A stretch of DNA of 27,525 nucleotides from Actinomycetes bacterium (GCA_021795135.1 JAJYPT010000007.1:1-27525); one strand, 5' to 3'; shown: positions 1-8,946, numbered from the stretch's first letter. The notes: generated by a model not told the origin, from the sequence alone. Translations and numbers: made by a program.

Positions 1-87
1 GAAACCCATAAAATGATGCTAGATCACTACCAGCAAACAAAAAATATGCTCGTAAGTTATTCTCCTAATAAACTCGGCTTTTTTTAG
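1..87 (+). CDS. Aldehyde dehydrogenase, C-terminal 28 residues (partial)
   Basis: The frame is open from the first base to a TAG at 85-87 and ends in ...LVSYSPNKLGFF. This tail, with the preceding HKMMLDHYQQTKN, is characteristic of the ExaC/AldB class of NAD-dependent aldehyde dehydrogenases, which oxidise acetaldehyde and related aldehydes to acids in the cytoplasm. The catalytic part lies outside the window, so only the family can be named. The next gene, a DUF779 protein, starts 8 bases after the stop. DUF779 genes are often found directly beside this dehydrogenase class, which supports the call. The two genes are probably co-transcribed. Confidence 0.8.
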   Translation, partial: ETHKMMLDHYQQTKNMLVSYSPNKLGFF

Positions 88-95
88 TAGCTAAA

Positions 96-494
96 GTGCC
101 CTCACGTGTAGCGGTTACTGAAGAAGCAGCCAAAATGTTGCGTTACCTCGTCGATAAACACGGCGAGGTAACGTTTCATCAATCTGGAGGTTGTTGTGAT
201 GGATCTTCTCCAATGTGTTTTCCAAAAGGAGAATTTATAACCGGTCCTAGCGATGTTTGTCTTGGGGTTATTTCTATTGGAAATCCCTATAGTGATATTG
301 AAGTTTTTATGTCAAAATCTCAATTCGAATATTGGAAACATACACATTTGACTATAGATGTAGTAAAAGGCCGTGGAGGGGGATTCTCTCTAGAAGCCCC
401 TGAAGGAGTACGCTTTATCATTCGCTCTAGGTTATTAGAAGATGATGAAACTAAAGCCTTAGAAGGTTTAGACAATCAAAAAACAAATCCTTAG
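96..494 (+). CDS. DUF779 family protein, 132 aa
   Basis: This is a short cytoplasmic protein of the DUF779 family, whose biochemical role is not established. Visible features are the Cys-rich stretch GGCCDGSSPMCF near residues 31-42, which could bind a metal or be redox active, and the region around residues 90-110 with GRGGGFSLEAPEGVRF, typical of the family. The length of about 130 residues matches the family. The start is a GTG only 8 bases after the stop of the upstream aldehyde dehydrogenase, and no better start is visible. The association with an aldehyde dehydrogenase suggests an accessory role in aldehyde oxidation. That role is inferred from context, not read from the protein. Confidence 0.85.
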   Translation: MPSRVAVTEEAAKMLRYLVDKHGEVTFHQSGGCCDGSSPMCFPKGEFITGPSDVCLGVISIGNPYSDIEVFMSKSQFEYWKHTHLTIDVVKGRGGGFSLEAPEGVRFIIRSRLLEDDETKALEGLDNQKTNP

Positions 495-497
495 GTA

Positions 498-1760
498 TTA
501 CTCTTGATCGGTTGACATTCTAAAATCCCTTCTCCAACCTTCAGGAAGGAGTTGTTCTAATAAGTCATCTACTGTAATAATTCCTATAACTCGCAGATCA
601 TCATTTACCACAGGCAAAACAGTAAGATTATAGTCAGCCATTGTTCGCATAATAATGTGAATATCTACATCAGGAGTAACAAAGGCTGGAGCATTTTGAA
701 CTACTTCTTTCAATGAGTAATGTCGAGGACTTTTCAATAATTGAATAACCCCTACTGCCCCACTTAGCTTTGTTTCATCTCCATAGACAAAAACCACAGC
801 TAGACTTTCTGGAGCAGCAGGATTAGAAGAGATGTTTTCTAAAGCTTGCTCAACAGATGCTGCCTCAGGCATATACAAAAAGTCAGGACTCATTAATCCA
901 CCAGCGGTTTGAGGATGGTAATTTAATAAATTCCTAACTTTGGCTCTTTGGGAGTCTGGCAACATATCCAAAAGAATCAAGCGTCGTTCTTGATCTACAT
1001 CTACTATAAGGTCAGCTACATCATCGGCCTTCATCTTGCTAAGTAGAGAAACTGCATCTTTATTGGAGCGAGAATTAATAAATTCTAATTGATGATCTCT
1101 ATCTAATTCTTCAAATACATCTGCTTCTAGCTCTAGGTCTTGCCCAACTGCTTCTATGATTTCTTCTCCTTCTTCATGAGAAGCAGCTTCTACTAGGTCA
1201 GCTATCTGAGCTGGATGAAGTTTGGCTAACTTACGATAAGGAATCCGTAATTTAGCTGTAGGTACATGGGATACGAAAGGCTCTATGCTTGCCCAATCTA
1301 CCAATGATTCAGTTGAATTTGAAGACTTTAGACCAGGCAACAATTTAGCAAGCAAAGGTCTAGGACTAGGATCTACGCCTACAACTTCCCATCTGCCATC
1401 TACATTAGATATCTCAATTTCATTTGCCCTAACTAGTCTAGCTCCTACTATGTTGATCAAATGATGAGTAGAAAGATCACGAGCTAGAAGCAATTCTCTT
1501 TCCCTACGTTCAAAGCGACGTAAGTTGAGAGTTTCAGCTCTAAGTTGAACTCTGCCTGGCTCGATCGATGCAACTTGGCCTATGGGTACAAATAACTCTC
1601 TTGAACCAATTTTTGCAAGAATACCCGACACTGGAGGATGAGGATGTTCATCTAGGCGTACTATAAGGTCTTTTACTTTGCCTAATTGCTCTCCAGTACT
1701 ATCCAATAGAGGACTTTTGAGTATTAAAGACAGCTGTATATTTTTAGTAGCAATAGTCAT
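498..1760 (-). CDS. PRC-barrel / MgtE N-domain / CBS-pair protein, soluble
   Basis: This 420-residue protein has no membrane segment. Residues about 8-75 look like a PRC-barrel (DSTGEQLGKVKDLIV), with a possible second one near 95-135. Residues about 170-285 form an MgtE intracellular N-domain, followed by the hallmark TAGGLMSPDFL near 285-295, and residues about 290-412 form a CBS pair (VLPVVNDDLRVIGIITVDDLL). In true MgtE channels the N-domain and CBS pair sense Mg2+ and gate a C-terminal membrane domain. Here that membrane domain is absent, and an Nramp-like transporter gene lies immediately upstream in the same direction. A role as a separate sensor or regulator of that transporter is therefore likely but inferred. 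The start is an ATG without an obvious ribosome binding site. Confidence 0.85.
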   Translation of the reverse strand: MTIATKNIQLSLILKSPLLDSTGEQLGKVKDLIVRLDEHPHPPVSGILAKIGSRELFVPIGQVASIEPGRVQLRAETLNLRRFERRERELLLARDLSTHHLINIVGARLVRANEIEISNVDGRWEVVGVDPSPRPLLAKLLPGLKSSNSTESLVDWASIEPFVSHVPTAKLRIPYRKLAKLHPAQIADLVEAASHEEGEEIIEAVGQDLELEADVFEELDRDHQLEFINSRSNKDAVSLLSKMKADDVADLIVDVDQERRLILLDMLPDSQRAKVRNLLNYHPQTAGGLMSPDFLYMPEAASVEQALENISSNPAAPESLAVVFVYGDETKLSGAVGVIQLLKSPRHYSLKEVVQNAPAFVTPDVDIHIIMRTMADYNLTVLPVVNDDLRVIGIITVDDLLEQLLPEGWRRDFRMSTDQE

Positions 1761-1879
1761 AATAGTCTGAGCAATGCTCCCATTTTGTCTTTCGGACTAT
1801 CATAGTCCTTGTTGAAATTGTTATCAAAACAATTTTTTCTCACTAGCTTTACAAAGTTAGTTATGCAAAGAAAAAGCAT

Positions 1880-3535
1880 CTAACCACCTCCAAGTTGGAT
1901 TGCTTTTATTATCAGTAATCCAACTGCTATCAAAAGATAACCCCGCATTAAATACATGCCAAAAATTCGTCCCTTTGACCATTCAGGACGTGCCAATAAC
2001 GCTAGAGGAGGCATTCTCCAAGTTTCTTTTGGACCTTGTGCCTTAGGGGTAGTTGTAGTTGTAATTTCTTTAGATTGATTGGATTTTTTTATCAAATACA
2101 ATCCAATCAAAGTTCCTCCAACTACAAAAGAACCTGTTATTGAAGTAACCATTTCAGTTACATTTACATTTGGGAAAACTGTAGTAGCTACCAATACTAA
2201 AGAAAGAATTAGTAAAATAGATACGATAATTCCAGCTACAATATTGAGCCAAGTTGAATTTACCCAAGGTCCTAGTACTTCTTTGTCATTACACAACAAG
2301 AGCAAAAAAACAGTAGCACTTGGCAGTAAAACTCCAGCTAATGCTTGAACAGCTACTGTTATTACTCCCAAAGGGGCTCCTGGAATAAGAACTATTGCCG
2401 CTGCAAAAAAAACCAACAAAGCAAATATTGCATAAAAACCCTTTGCGTCTCTAAAACTTCTATGCAATGAATGCTTTAGTCCAAAAACATCTCCAAAAGC
2501 ATATGAGGTAGAAAGTGTGACAGCACTTGCACCAATTATAGAGGCATTTAGCAAAATAATAGCAAACAAAGTACCTGCTAGATGACCAAGATGATTTCTA
2601 AGACCAGTTGCTACTCCCCCAGCGTTTGTAAATTGTCCAGCTAGAGAAGTATGTTGAAATGCAAAAGCTATAGTTGTCATAATTGCCCCAGCAGCAATAA
2701 CAGTTACAAAAGATCCAATTACAGTATCTGCACGCTCATAATTGATCCACCGTGGAGTAATGCGTTTATCTACGATATTAGATTGTTGAAAAAATAGCTG
2801 CCAAGGAGCAACAGTGGTTCCAACAATTGCAATTATCAACAAAACAGAAGTTGAATTTACACCTCCTTTTACAGAAGGAATAACCAAATCATGAATTACA
2901 GGAGCTAGTTGTGGATGAGACAAAATAGCTAATGGAATAACTAAAAAATTAATTGCTACAAATAACATCATGAAACGTTCCCAGTGGCTAAAGCTTCCAC
3001 TGGCTGTAATTAAAATTAATCCCAAAGCAGCTAATGGAACTGAAATATAAGGAGAGATTCCAAAATAGCTCATTGCTAAACTAACGCCTATAAATTCTGT
3101 AACAATAGTTAGAAAATTAAGTAAAAAAAGATCACCTACTGAAAAAAATCCCCAAAACTTTCCAAATCTTTCATTTATCAAACGTGCATGGCCAACTCCA
3201 GTTACTGCCCCTAGGCGTACTACCATTTCTTGATTTACTATCAGTACTGGAATCAACATAGGAAGTGTCCACAATAAACTAAGACCAAAATTTTGACCTG
3301 CTTGAGCATAAGTTGCTACACCCCCTGCATCATTGTCTCCAACCATTACAACAAGACCAGGACCCATAATCGCAAGGAGAGTTAAAATTTTTCGAGCCCA
3401 AGAACGACGAATTTGAGAGTCGTTTTGACGAATGGTTCCGAAAGCTCCTTTTATATCTCCTTCATGAGCTTCGTCTAATACTGCCGAAACAATCTTGGAG
3501 GTATCGATGTTTTCATCAAGAGTTTCTTCAGACAT
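1880..3535 (-). CDS. Nramp-family divalent metal transporter with altered metal-site motifs
   Basis: This is an integral membrane protein of about 551 residues with roughly 11 hydrophobic helices, related to MntH/Nramp proton-coupled Mn2+/Fe2+ importers. In helix 1 the canonical DPGN is DAGG (residues 69-72, after GPGLVVMVGDN). In helix 6 the canonical MPH is APW (residues 243-245), so the metal-coordinating Met and Asn are both replaced. Such changes are reported for the Mg2+-transporting NRMT branch of the family, so Mg2+ is a plausible substrate, but this is inference. I place the start at the ATG at 3535 because a strong GGGAGG ribosome binding site sits just upstream. A longer reading to 3631 lacks such support. 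The downstream neighbour carries MgtE-type sensor domains. The hydrophilic N-terminal 45 residues are unusually long. Confidence 0.85.
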   Translation of the reverse strand: MSEETLDENIDTSKIVSAVLDEAHEGDIKGAFGTIRQNDSQIRRSWARKILTLLAIMGPGLVVMVGDNDAGGVATYAQAGQNFGLSLLWTLPMLIPVLIVNQEMVVRLGAVTGVGHARLINERFGKFWGFFSVGDLFLLNFLTIVTEFIGVSLAMSYFGISPYISVPLAALGLILITASGSFSHWERFMMLFVAINFLVIPLAILSHPQLAPVIHDLVIPSVKGGVNSTSVLLIIAIVGTTVAPWQLFFQQSNIVDKRITPRWINYERADTVIGSFVTVIAAGAIMTTIAFAFQHTSLAGQFTNAGGVATGLRNHLGHLAGTLFAIILLNASIIGASAVTLSTSYAFGDVFGLKHSLHRSFRDAKGFYAIFALLVFFAAAIVLIPGAPLGVITVAVQALAGVLLPSATVFLLLLCNDKEVLGPWVNSTWLNIVAGIIVSILLILSLVLVATTVFPNVNVTEMVTSITGSFVVGGTLIGLYLIKKSNQSKEITTTTTPKAQGPKETWRMPPLALLARPEWSKGRIFGMYLMRGYLLIAVGLLIIKAIQLGGG

Positions 3536-3774
3536 TGGTTCACCTCCCTCTTTATCTGAATTTTTTATAAACAACTCTTCTAATATACCTATAGAAGTTA
3601 AATTAATTACTACTTGAGGGATATTTACCAATATTTAAATATTTATTACAAAAATATTTACCTTTGATACATCTATAAGATAAAAACATATAGTCATTGA
3701 GATGTTGGATAAAAACACAACAACCTTTAGTACTATCCTTGTTTTGGAATTAGGATAAATTATCCAACCAAATT

Positions 3775-4443
3775 CTATTGAGCTTGTTCAAAGCGGGTAA
3801 GAATCAATTTAGCAAGTTGATCATTATCGCCAATTGGTTCGGTGACAAGATTGGCCCCACAATGATCGAGCTGATTTGAAAATGTTCCTGGAGCTAAAAG
3901 ATATGTCGCCACTGCAACTTTAGAACTAGGAGAAGTTTTATACTCTCGAACAACTTCTCCTACATATGGAGTCATAGAAGATATATAGGCAGGTTTTACT
4001 GTTTTCCCAAAATAAAAAGAAACTAGTTCTGCCAAGTCTTCTACGTCTTGACAAGCAACAAATCTAGATGACCCAGCCGCTGCTAATACAACAGAATCTT
4101 GTTTTTTAACTCCTGCATCTATCAAGCGTTGGGTAAGTATTTGGGCCAATATTGGGTCAGGACCCAAAGGATCAGCTATAGCGATATCTGGAGAAATTTT
4201 ACGCACTGTCTCTTCGATATCTTGAGAAATATGGTATCCCCTAGACAACAATAAAGGAACAACAACACAATTTGGGACTTGTTGTAGGACTTGGCCCAAA
4301 GAAGGAGATTGTATCTCAATAAAACTAAGATGCACCCTAAGATCAGGACGCATATTTTGAACACGGTTTATAAGGGACTTGACAACTAACTGACCTTGCA
4401 ATTGCCTTGTCCCATGAGCAACAGCAACTAGATCTTTGATCAT
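3775..4443 (-). CDS. Sirohydrochlorin chelatase, CbiX/SirB family
   Basis: This cytoplasmic protein of 222 residues has two homologous halves, beginning DLVAVAHGTRQLQGQ with the first metal-binding His near residue 9 and GYHISQDIEETV near residues 70-80. It inserts Fe2+ (siroheme) or Co2+ (cobalamin) into sirohydrochlorin. Because the gene ends an operon with nirB and a uroporphyrinogen methyltransferase, iron insertion to make siroheme for nitrite reductase is the likely role. Its ATG overlaps the stop of the methyltransferase gene by 4 bases (ATGA), so the two are translationally coupled. M. tuberculosis has a comparable chelatase gene (Rv0259c) near nirBD. Fe versus Co specificity cannot be read from the sequence. 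Confidence 0.88.
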   Translation of the reverse strand: MIKDLVAVAHGTRQLQGQLVVKSLINRVQNMRPDLRVHLSFIEIQSPSLGQVLQQVPNCVVVPLLLSRGYHISQDIEETVRKISPDIAIADPLGPDPILAQILTQRLIDAGVKKQDSVVLAAAGSSRFVACQDVEDLAELVSFYFGKTVKPAYISSMTPYVGEVVREYKTSPSSKVAVATYLLAPGTFSNQLDHCGANLVTEPIGDNDQLAKLILTRFEQAQ

Positions 4444-5171
4444 AACTTATCAGCTAGCCCAACTACTTCACCTATTACAAAAATAGCGGGGGGAGATATA
4501 TTTTGTTCTTTAGAGATAACACCAATAGAACCTAAGTCCCCATAGATAACTCGCTGAGTTGGACTCATGGCTGATTCTATCGAAACAACAGGAGTTTTTT
4601 CACAAAGGCCATGTTTGATCAGCTCTTGGGCAATTTGTTGTATGTTGGTAACAGCCATAAGTAAAACTATTGTCCCCCTTGATTTAGAAAGAGCTTTCCA
4701 ATCAACCATGGAACGGGGATCACTTGGTAGAACATGTCCAGATACAACACTAAATTGTTGAGTTACTCCACGATGGGTTATAGGTATACCAATAGAAGCT
4801 GGAACAGAGATAGCACTTGTTACACCTGGAACAACTTCTACTTCAATTCCTGCTTCTTGACATGCTAAAACTTCTTCAAAACCTCGCCCAAAAACATAAG
4901 GATCTCCACCTTTGAGACGAAGCACAAAAAGACCTTTTTTTGCATATTCTATTATATAAGCATTGATCTCATCTTGGGTCATTTGATGCTTATAAGGTTC
5001 TTTACCTGCATCTATTATTTTCACATCAACTCGACAATAAGCTAAGAGATCTTTTGAAATTAGCCTGTCCATTATAACAACTTGAGCTGTTTGCAATAGC
5101 TCCACTGCTCGAACTGTAATTAATTTAGGATCTCCTGGACCTGCTCCCACTAAAGCAACTTTTCCAGTCAT
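4440..5171 (-). CDS. cobA: Uroporphyrinogen-III C-methyltransferase (SUMT)
   Basis: This 243-residue protein is a single-domain SUMT, which uses two S-adenosylmethionine molecules to convert uroporphyrinogen III to precorrin-2, the first step toward siroheme and cobalamin. Family motifs are visible: VALVGAGPGDPKLITVRA at the N-terminus, RLKGGDPYVFGRG near residues 84-96 and VVPGVTSAISVPASIGIPITHRG near 112-134. It has the length of stand-alone SUMT and lacks the CysG dehydrogenase/ferrochelatase half. The start lies 2 bases after the stop of the upstream HemD gene, and the stop overlaps the chelatase start. It is part of the siroheme section of the nitrate cluster. The symbol cobA is used here for the methyltransferase activity. 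Confidence 0.93.
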   Translation of the reverse strand: MTGKVALVGAGPGDPKLITVRAVELLQTAQVVIMDRLISKDLLAYCRVDVKIIDAGKEPYKHQMTQDEINAYIIEYAKKGLFVLRLKGGDPYVFGRGFEEVLACQEAGIEVEVVPGVTSAISVPASIGIPITHRGVTQQFSVVSGHVLPSDPRSMVDWKALSKSRGTIVLLMAVTNIQQIAQELIKHGLCEKTPVVSIESAMSPTQRVIYGDLGSIGVISKEQNISPPAIFVIGEVVGLADKL

Positions 5172-5173
5172 TT

Positions 5174-6076
5174 TTAATTATTGACAATTTCTAAGATGTC
5201 ACTACCTGCTATTGATAATCTATTAGATTTAAAGTCGACCAAGTTAAAAGCAATATATTTAATAAAGATCCCTAAACGAGCCTTTGGAGGCATCAGAGGT
5301 ACTATTCCCTCTGAAATTAACGTAGATGAAGTTACTGTCCCTACACAACAAGGAACCACATAGTCTTTGAAAGATTCCAATACCAAGGATCTTTTTTTGC
5401 CCATATCAGCCACCTTTAATAAATTATCAACAGCAGGGGCACTGGTAAAAACTACTGAGTCTATCTTTTTATCTACTATATCTTGGACTAAATTTTCCAA
5501 ATCAGTTAAATACTTGGGAAGACTCCATCGATAAATTCTCACTGGAATTACTTGGGCACCTTTATCTTTGAGGACTTTGATAAAATCATACTCATTATTA
5601 CCATGTAACTGGACTAAGATTTTTTTATTTTCTAAATCAAGACTTGAAAAATAATCCAAAATTTCTTCAAAAGATTCAGATTCGGGCATCCAAGATTCTT
5701 TTATTCCAAAACTTCGCAAACTACTACGGGATTTAGGTCCTCTTGGAATTACTACAGCTTTTGATAATTTGCCAATTAAAGACTCTTTCAAACCCCATTG
5801 TTGGAGGGTATATATCCAGTTTTTAAATCCAACCCCGGTGCTAATAATGGCAAAATCAATCTCTTTATCAATACAAAGTCTACTATTTTGAAGAAGTTCT
5901 TTATCTTGGGTCAAAGAGATGGTTTCAATAGCAGGAACAAGGCTTACCTCAGCTCCATATCCATGCAGCAATTTAGCTATCTCATATCTTTTGCGCTCAG
6001 CTGTTATAGCAATTTTATAACCATTTAGCAAAAGTGATTTTGAAGAAAAATCCGAGTGGATCTGAGAGGGGCTCAT
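5174..6076 (-). CDS. hemD: Uroporphyrinogen-III synthase homologue, stand-alone HemD
   Basis: This protein of 300 residues belongs to the HemD fold family, which cyclises hydroxymethylbilane to uroporphyrinogen III. The N-terminal GYKIAITAERKRYEIAKLLH and the later SVVFTSAPAVDNLL and CVGTVTSSTLISEGI stretches match the two-lobed family. Its end, FNLVDFKSNRLSIAGSDILE, resembles the linker FNLVSGRIEIRGHGVLF of the HemD-winged-helix protein at 9175-10314, so it looks like a paralogue that ends where the DNA-binding domain would begin. It sits between nirD (3-base gap) and the SUMT gene (2-base gap), consistent with feeding the siroheme pathway. It could instead be regulatory. Catalytic competence cannot be decided from the sequence because HemD active sites are poorly conserved. 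Confidence 0.82.
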   Translation of the reverse strand: MSPSQIHSDFSSKSLLLNGYKIAITAERKRYEIAKLLHGYGAEVSLVPAIETISLTQDKELLQNSRLCIDKEIDFAIISTGVGFKNWIYTLQQWGLKESLIGKLSKAVVIPRGPKSRSSLRSFGIKESWMPESESFEEILDYFSSLDLENKKILVQLHGNNEYDFIKVLKDKGAQVIPVRIYRWSLPKYLTDLENLVQDIVDKKIDSVVFTSAPAVDNLLKVADMGKKRSLVLESFKDYVVPCCVGTVTSSTLISEGIVPLMPPKARLGIFIKYIAFNLVDFKSNRLSIAGSDILEIVNN

Positions 6077-6079
6077 TGC

Positions 6080-6433
6080 TTACAGGCCTCCTATTTGAAT
6101 AATTCCTTGGGAATCTATCCTTATAGGATAAGTAGTCAATCCATATCTAGGATCAGATATGCATATGCCAGTTTCTAAGCTAAAGGGTTGTTTATACATA
6201 GGCGAATAAACTACAAATTCTCCTGATATAGTTCCAATCATTCCTCTTGAGATCACATTTGCGCCACTAAAAGGATCATAATTAGACAAAGCATAGATCC
6301 TATTATCAGAAAGTCTAAACAAAGCCACTTGTCTAGCTTTGACAAAAGCAGCCTTTCCGACTTCAACGGTAAGATCATCATAATGACATATTGGAGTCCA
6401 ACTAATAAGTGATTTAGAGGTAGTAAAAGTCAT
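6080..6433 (-). CDS. nirD: Assimilatory nitrite reductase small subunit NirD
   Basis: This 117-residue protein has the Rieske-like NirD fold without Rieske Cys/His ligands. The stretch GEFVVYSPMYKQPFSLETGIC near residues 70-90 corresponds to the family signature SPLHKQ..F.L.TG.C. It partners NirB in the cytoplasmic NAD(P)H-dependent reduction of nitrite to ammonia. I use the ATG at 6433 rather than a longer reading from 6544. The ATG has an AAGGA ribosome binding site, lies 11 bases after the nirB stop and begins exactly where NirD homology begins, whereas the longer reading overlaps nirB in another frame. The hemD gene follows after 3 bases. Confidence 0.9.
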   Translation of the reverse strand: MTFTTSKSLISWTPICHYDDLTVEVGKAAFVKARQVALFRLSDNRIYALSNYDPFSGANVISRGMIGTISGEFVVYSPMYKQPFSLETGICISDPRYGLTTYPIRIDSQGIIQIGGL

Positions 6434-6444
6434 AATTATCCTTC

Positions 6445-8946
6445 TTAGAAAGTCTTGGAAGTTATTTGTAGAGGTTTTATTTGATCTCGTTCTGTAACAA
6501 AAACAATATCTGGATCTTGTTGAGAGGGTAGATTCACAAAACAAACAAAGTCTTTAAGTTTTTCGCTATCTTCTAGCGTTTGGCTCCATTCATCTTTGTA
6601 ATTATTTACATGGTTTTGCATTGCTTGATCTAAGTCTTTACATATTCCTAGAGAATCTTGGACAATTACCTCTCGGAGATAATCAATTCCTGAATCTAAA
6701 GTTTCAATCCAAAAAGCAGTTCTTTGAAGGCGATCAGCACTTTGGATATAAAACATTAAAAATCGATCAATATATTTAACTAAAGATTGTGAATTTAGGT
6801 CTTGAGCAAATAATTGAGCATGTCTAGGAGAAAAACCACCATTGCCACCTAAATATAGGTTCCAACCCTTTTCTGTAGCTATTACACCTACATCTTTTCC
6901 TCTAGCTTCAGCACATTCTCTTGCACAACCTGAGACTCCCATTTTTATTTTATGAGGGGATCTAAGTCCTCTATAACGCAATTCCAAATCAATAGCCATT
7001 CCGACTGAATCTTGAACCCCATAACGACACCAAGTTGAACCCACGCAAGATTTAACAGTGCGAACGGCTTTTCCATAAGCATGACCTGACTCAAAACCTG
7101 CCTCAACTAACTTTTTCCAAATATGGGGAAGCTGTTCAACTCGAGCCCCCAATAGATCAATTCTTTGAGCACCTGTTATTTTGGTATAGAGATTGAATTC
7201 TTGAGCTACTTTGCCAATTTTAATTAATTTTTCAGGAGTGATTTCTCCACCTGGAATCCTAGGAATCACAGAATAAGTGCCATTTTTTTGAATATTTGCT
7301 AAAAAACGATCATTAGTATCTTGTAGACGAAGGTGTTTTTTATCCAAAATATGTTCATGAGCAAAGCTGGCAAGAATAGAAGCCACAACAGGTTTGCAAA
7401 TGTCGCATCCATGGCCATGACCAAATTTGCCAATAACTTCAGAAAAGCTAGTTATGTTATTTTTTCTTATAACCTCTACTAATTCTGGACGACTAAGTTC
7501 AAAATGTTCGCAAAGATTGGTACTCATAACAATTCCACTAGCTTCTAATTGCTCACTTAGAATAGTTTTGAGCATAGGAACACAGCTTCCACAACTTGTT
7601 CCAGCTTTAGTACAAGATTTAATATCGACAACTTCAACAATATTATTATCTTTTATAACAGAGACAATCTCAGCCTTGCTAACAGCATTGCAACTACATA
7701 TTTGAGCATCATCGGGGATTGAAATGCCAGATGATGGTGTTATATTTTGAAACAACAACTGTTCTACAGAATCTGTTAAAGCTCTTCCTATTAATGTTTT
7801 TAGCAAAGGATAGGCAGAGATGTCTCCTACTAGTATTCCCCCTAATAAAATTTTCGCTTTGTCATCTATTACCATTTTTTTATAAGTCTTAGTAATTGGA
7901 TCACTATAGACCACTCCCAATGATGTTGGAGTAATACCTTTTGCGTCCCCAAAACTTGCTACATCTACCCCCAATAGTTTCAATTTGGTAGAAGTATCTG
8001 GAGTTTTGAAAAAACTACTTTTACCTTGCAACTGATCTGCTACTACTTCTGCCATTTGATAGCCAGGACCCACGAGACCATAGACATTTCCTTGTACGCA
8101 AGCAACCTCTCCTATCGCCCAAATACTGGGGTCTAAAGTCTGGCACTTTTCATCTACTACGATCCCACCTTTGGGTCCAATTCCTAGACCAGCTTTGTAA
8201 CCCAATTCATCTCGAGGCCTAATCCCTGCTGAAAATACCACTAAATCTAGATCTATCTTTTCGTCATTGGCAAAAACTATTTGACTAACAGCGCCATTGT
8301 GTCCAGCTTTTATACAACTTATTGATTTTTCAACGTGAATCTTTATATCTAGATCTTGAATTCTTTGCATCAGAGCTTGAGATGCTCCCATATCTAATTG
8401 TTGAGGCATAAGATAAGGAGCCATTTCTATTACATGTGTTTGAAGTCCCAAAGTTTTTAGAGCATTTGCTGCTTCTAGCCCCAACAACCCCCCACCTATA
8501 ACCGCTCCCACCTTTGACCTAGAGGCATAACGCTCGATGGCTTTGAGATCTTGGAGGGTTCTATAGACAAAACAACCCTGGAACTCTCTTCCTTGGATTG
8601 GAGGAACAAATGCACTAGAACCAGTTGCAATGACCAAAGCGTCATAATTGAATTTTCTAGATAAAGAAGTTGTAATAGTTTTGTCAAAACGATTAATTTC
8701 GGTAACTGATTCTCCAAGCCATAAATTCAATAGAGAATCTTGTTGATAAAATTGTTCAGGAACAAGATTCAAAACTTGAGGTCCATCTGTGAAATAGCTA
8801 GATAGATTAACTCTGTCATAGGCAGGAATAGTTTCTTCACTAAATATATTTATATTGAATAACTCGCTGTTATTTGATGCTCTGATGAGTTCTACAAAAC
8901 GCTGTCCAACCATTCCATTGCCCACCACAATAATTTCGAAACTCAT
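6445..8946 (-). CDS. nirB: NAD(P)H nitrite reductase large subunit NirB
   Basis: This 833-residue protein has the full NirB architecture. An FAD/NAD(P) oxidoreductase half has GNGMVG at 9-14, ATGS at 108-111 and a second Rossmann motif IGGGLLGLEAA at about 150-160. A BFD-type [2Fe-2S] domain has Cys417, 419, 452 and 455, and a second partial motif has Cys479, 514 and 517. A C-terminal nitrite/sulfite reductase half carries the siroheme/[4Fe-4S] ligands Cys634, 640, 674 and 678 (CVGSTWC and CAREC). It reduces nitrite to ammonia in six electron steps in the cytoplasm. The length matches typical NirB. It is followed by nirD and siroheme genes in a tight operon, and 228 bases upstream without a gene probably hold its promoter. 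Confidence 0.96.
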   Translation of the reverse strand: MSFEIIVVGNGMVGQRFVELIRASNNSELFNINIFSEETIPAYDRVNLSSYFTDGPQVLNLVPEQFYQQDSLLNLWLGESVTEINRFDKTITTSLSRKFNYDALVIATGSSAFVPPIQGREFQGCFVYRTLQDLKAIERYASRSKVGAVIGGGLLGLEAANALKTLGLQTHVIEMAPYLMPQQLDMGASQALMQRIQDLDIKIHVEKSISCIKAGHNGAVSQIVFANDEKIDLDLVVFSAGIRPRDELGYKAGLGIGPKGGIVVDEKCQTLDPSIWAIGEVACVQGNVYGLVGPGYQMAEVVADQLQGKSSFFKTPDTSTKLKLLGVDVASFGDAKGITPTSLGVVYSDPITKTYKKMVIDDKAKILLGGILVGDISAYPLLKTLIGRALTDSVEQLLFQNITPSSGISIPDDAQICSCNAVSKAEIVSVIKDNNIVEVVDIKSCTKAGTSCGSCVPMLKTILSEQLEASGIVMSTNLCEHFELSRPELVEVIRKNNITSFSEVIGKFGHGHGCDICKPVVASILASFAHEHILDKKHLRLQDTNDRFLANIQKNGTYSVIPRIPGGEITPEKLIKIGKVAQEFNLYTKITGAQRIDLLGARVEQLPHIWKKLVEAGFESGHAYGKAVRTVKSCVGSTWCRYGVQDSVGMAIDLELRYRGLRSPHKIKMGVSGCARECAEARGKDVGVIATEKGWNLYLGGNGGFSPRHAQLFAQDLNSQSLVKYIDRFLMFYIQSADRLQRTAFWIETLDSGIDYLREVIVQDSLGICKDLDQAMQNHVNNYKDEWSQTLEDSEKLKDFVCFVNLPSQQDPDIVFVTERDQIKPLQITSKTF

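Noticed and set aside
3704..3768. 9-bp inverted repeat GTTGGATAA ... TTATCCAAC downstream of the chelatase gene as a terminator
   Set aside because: The arms are 47 bases apart and weakly pairing, with no convincing T-run. It could not be supported as a terminator.
6434..6544. N-terminal extension of NirD by 37 codons
   Set aside because: It overlaps the end of nirB in another frame and does not resemble NirD. The ATG at 6433 has a good ribosome binding site.
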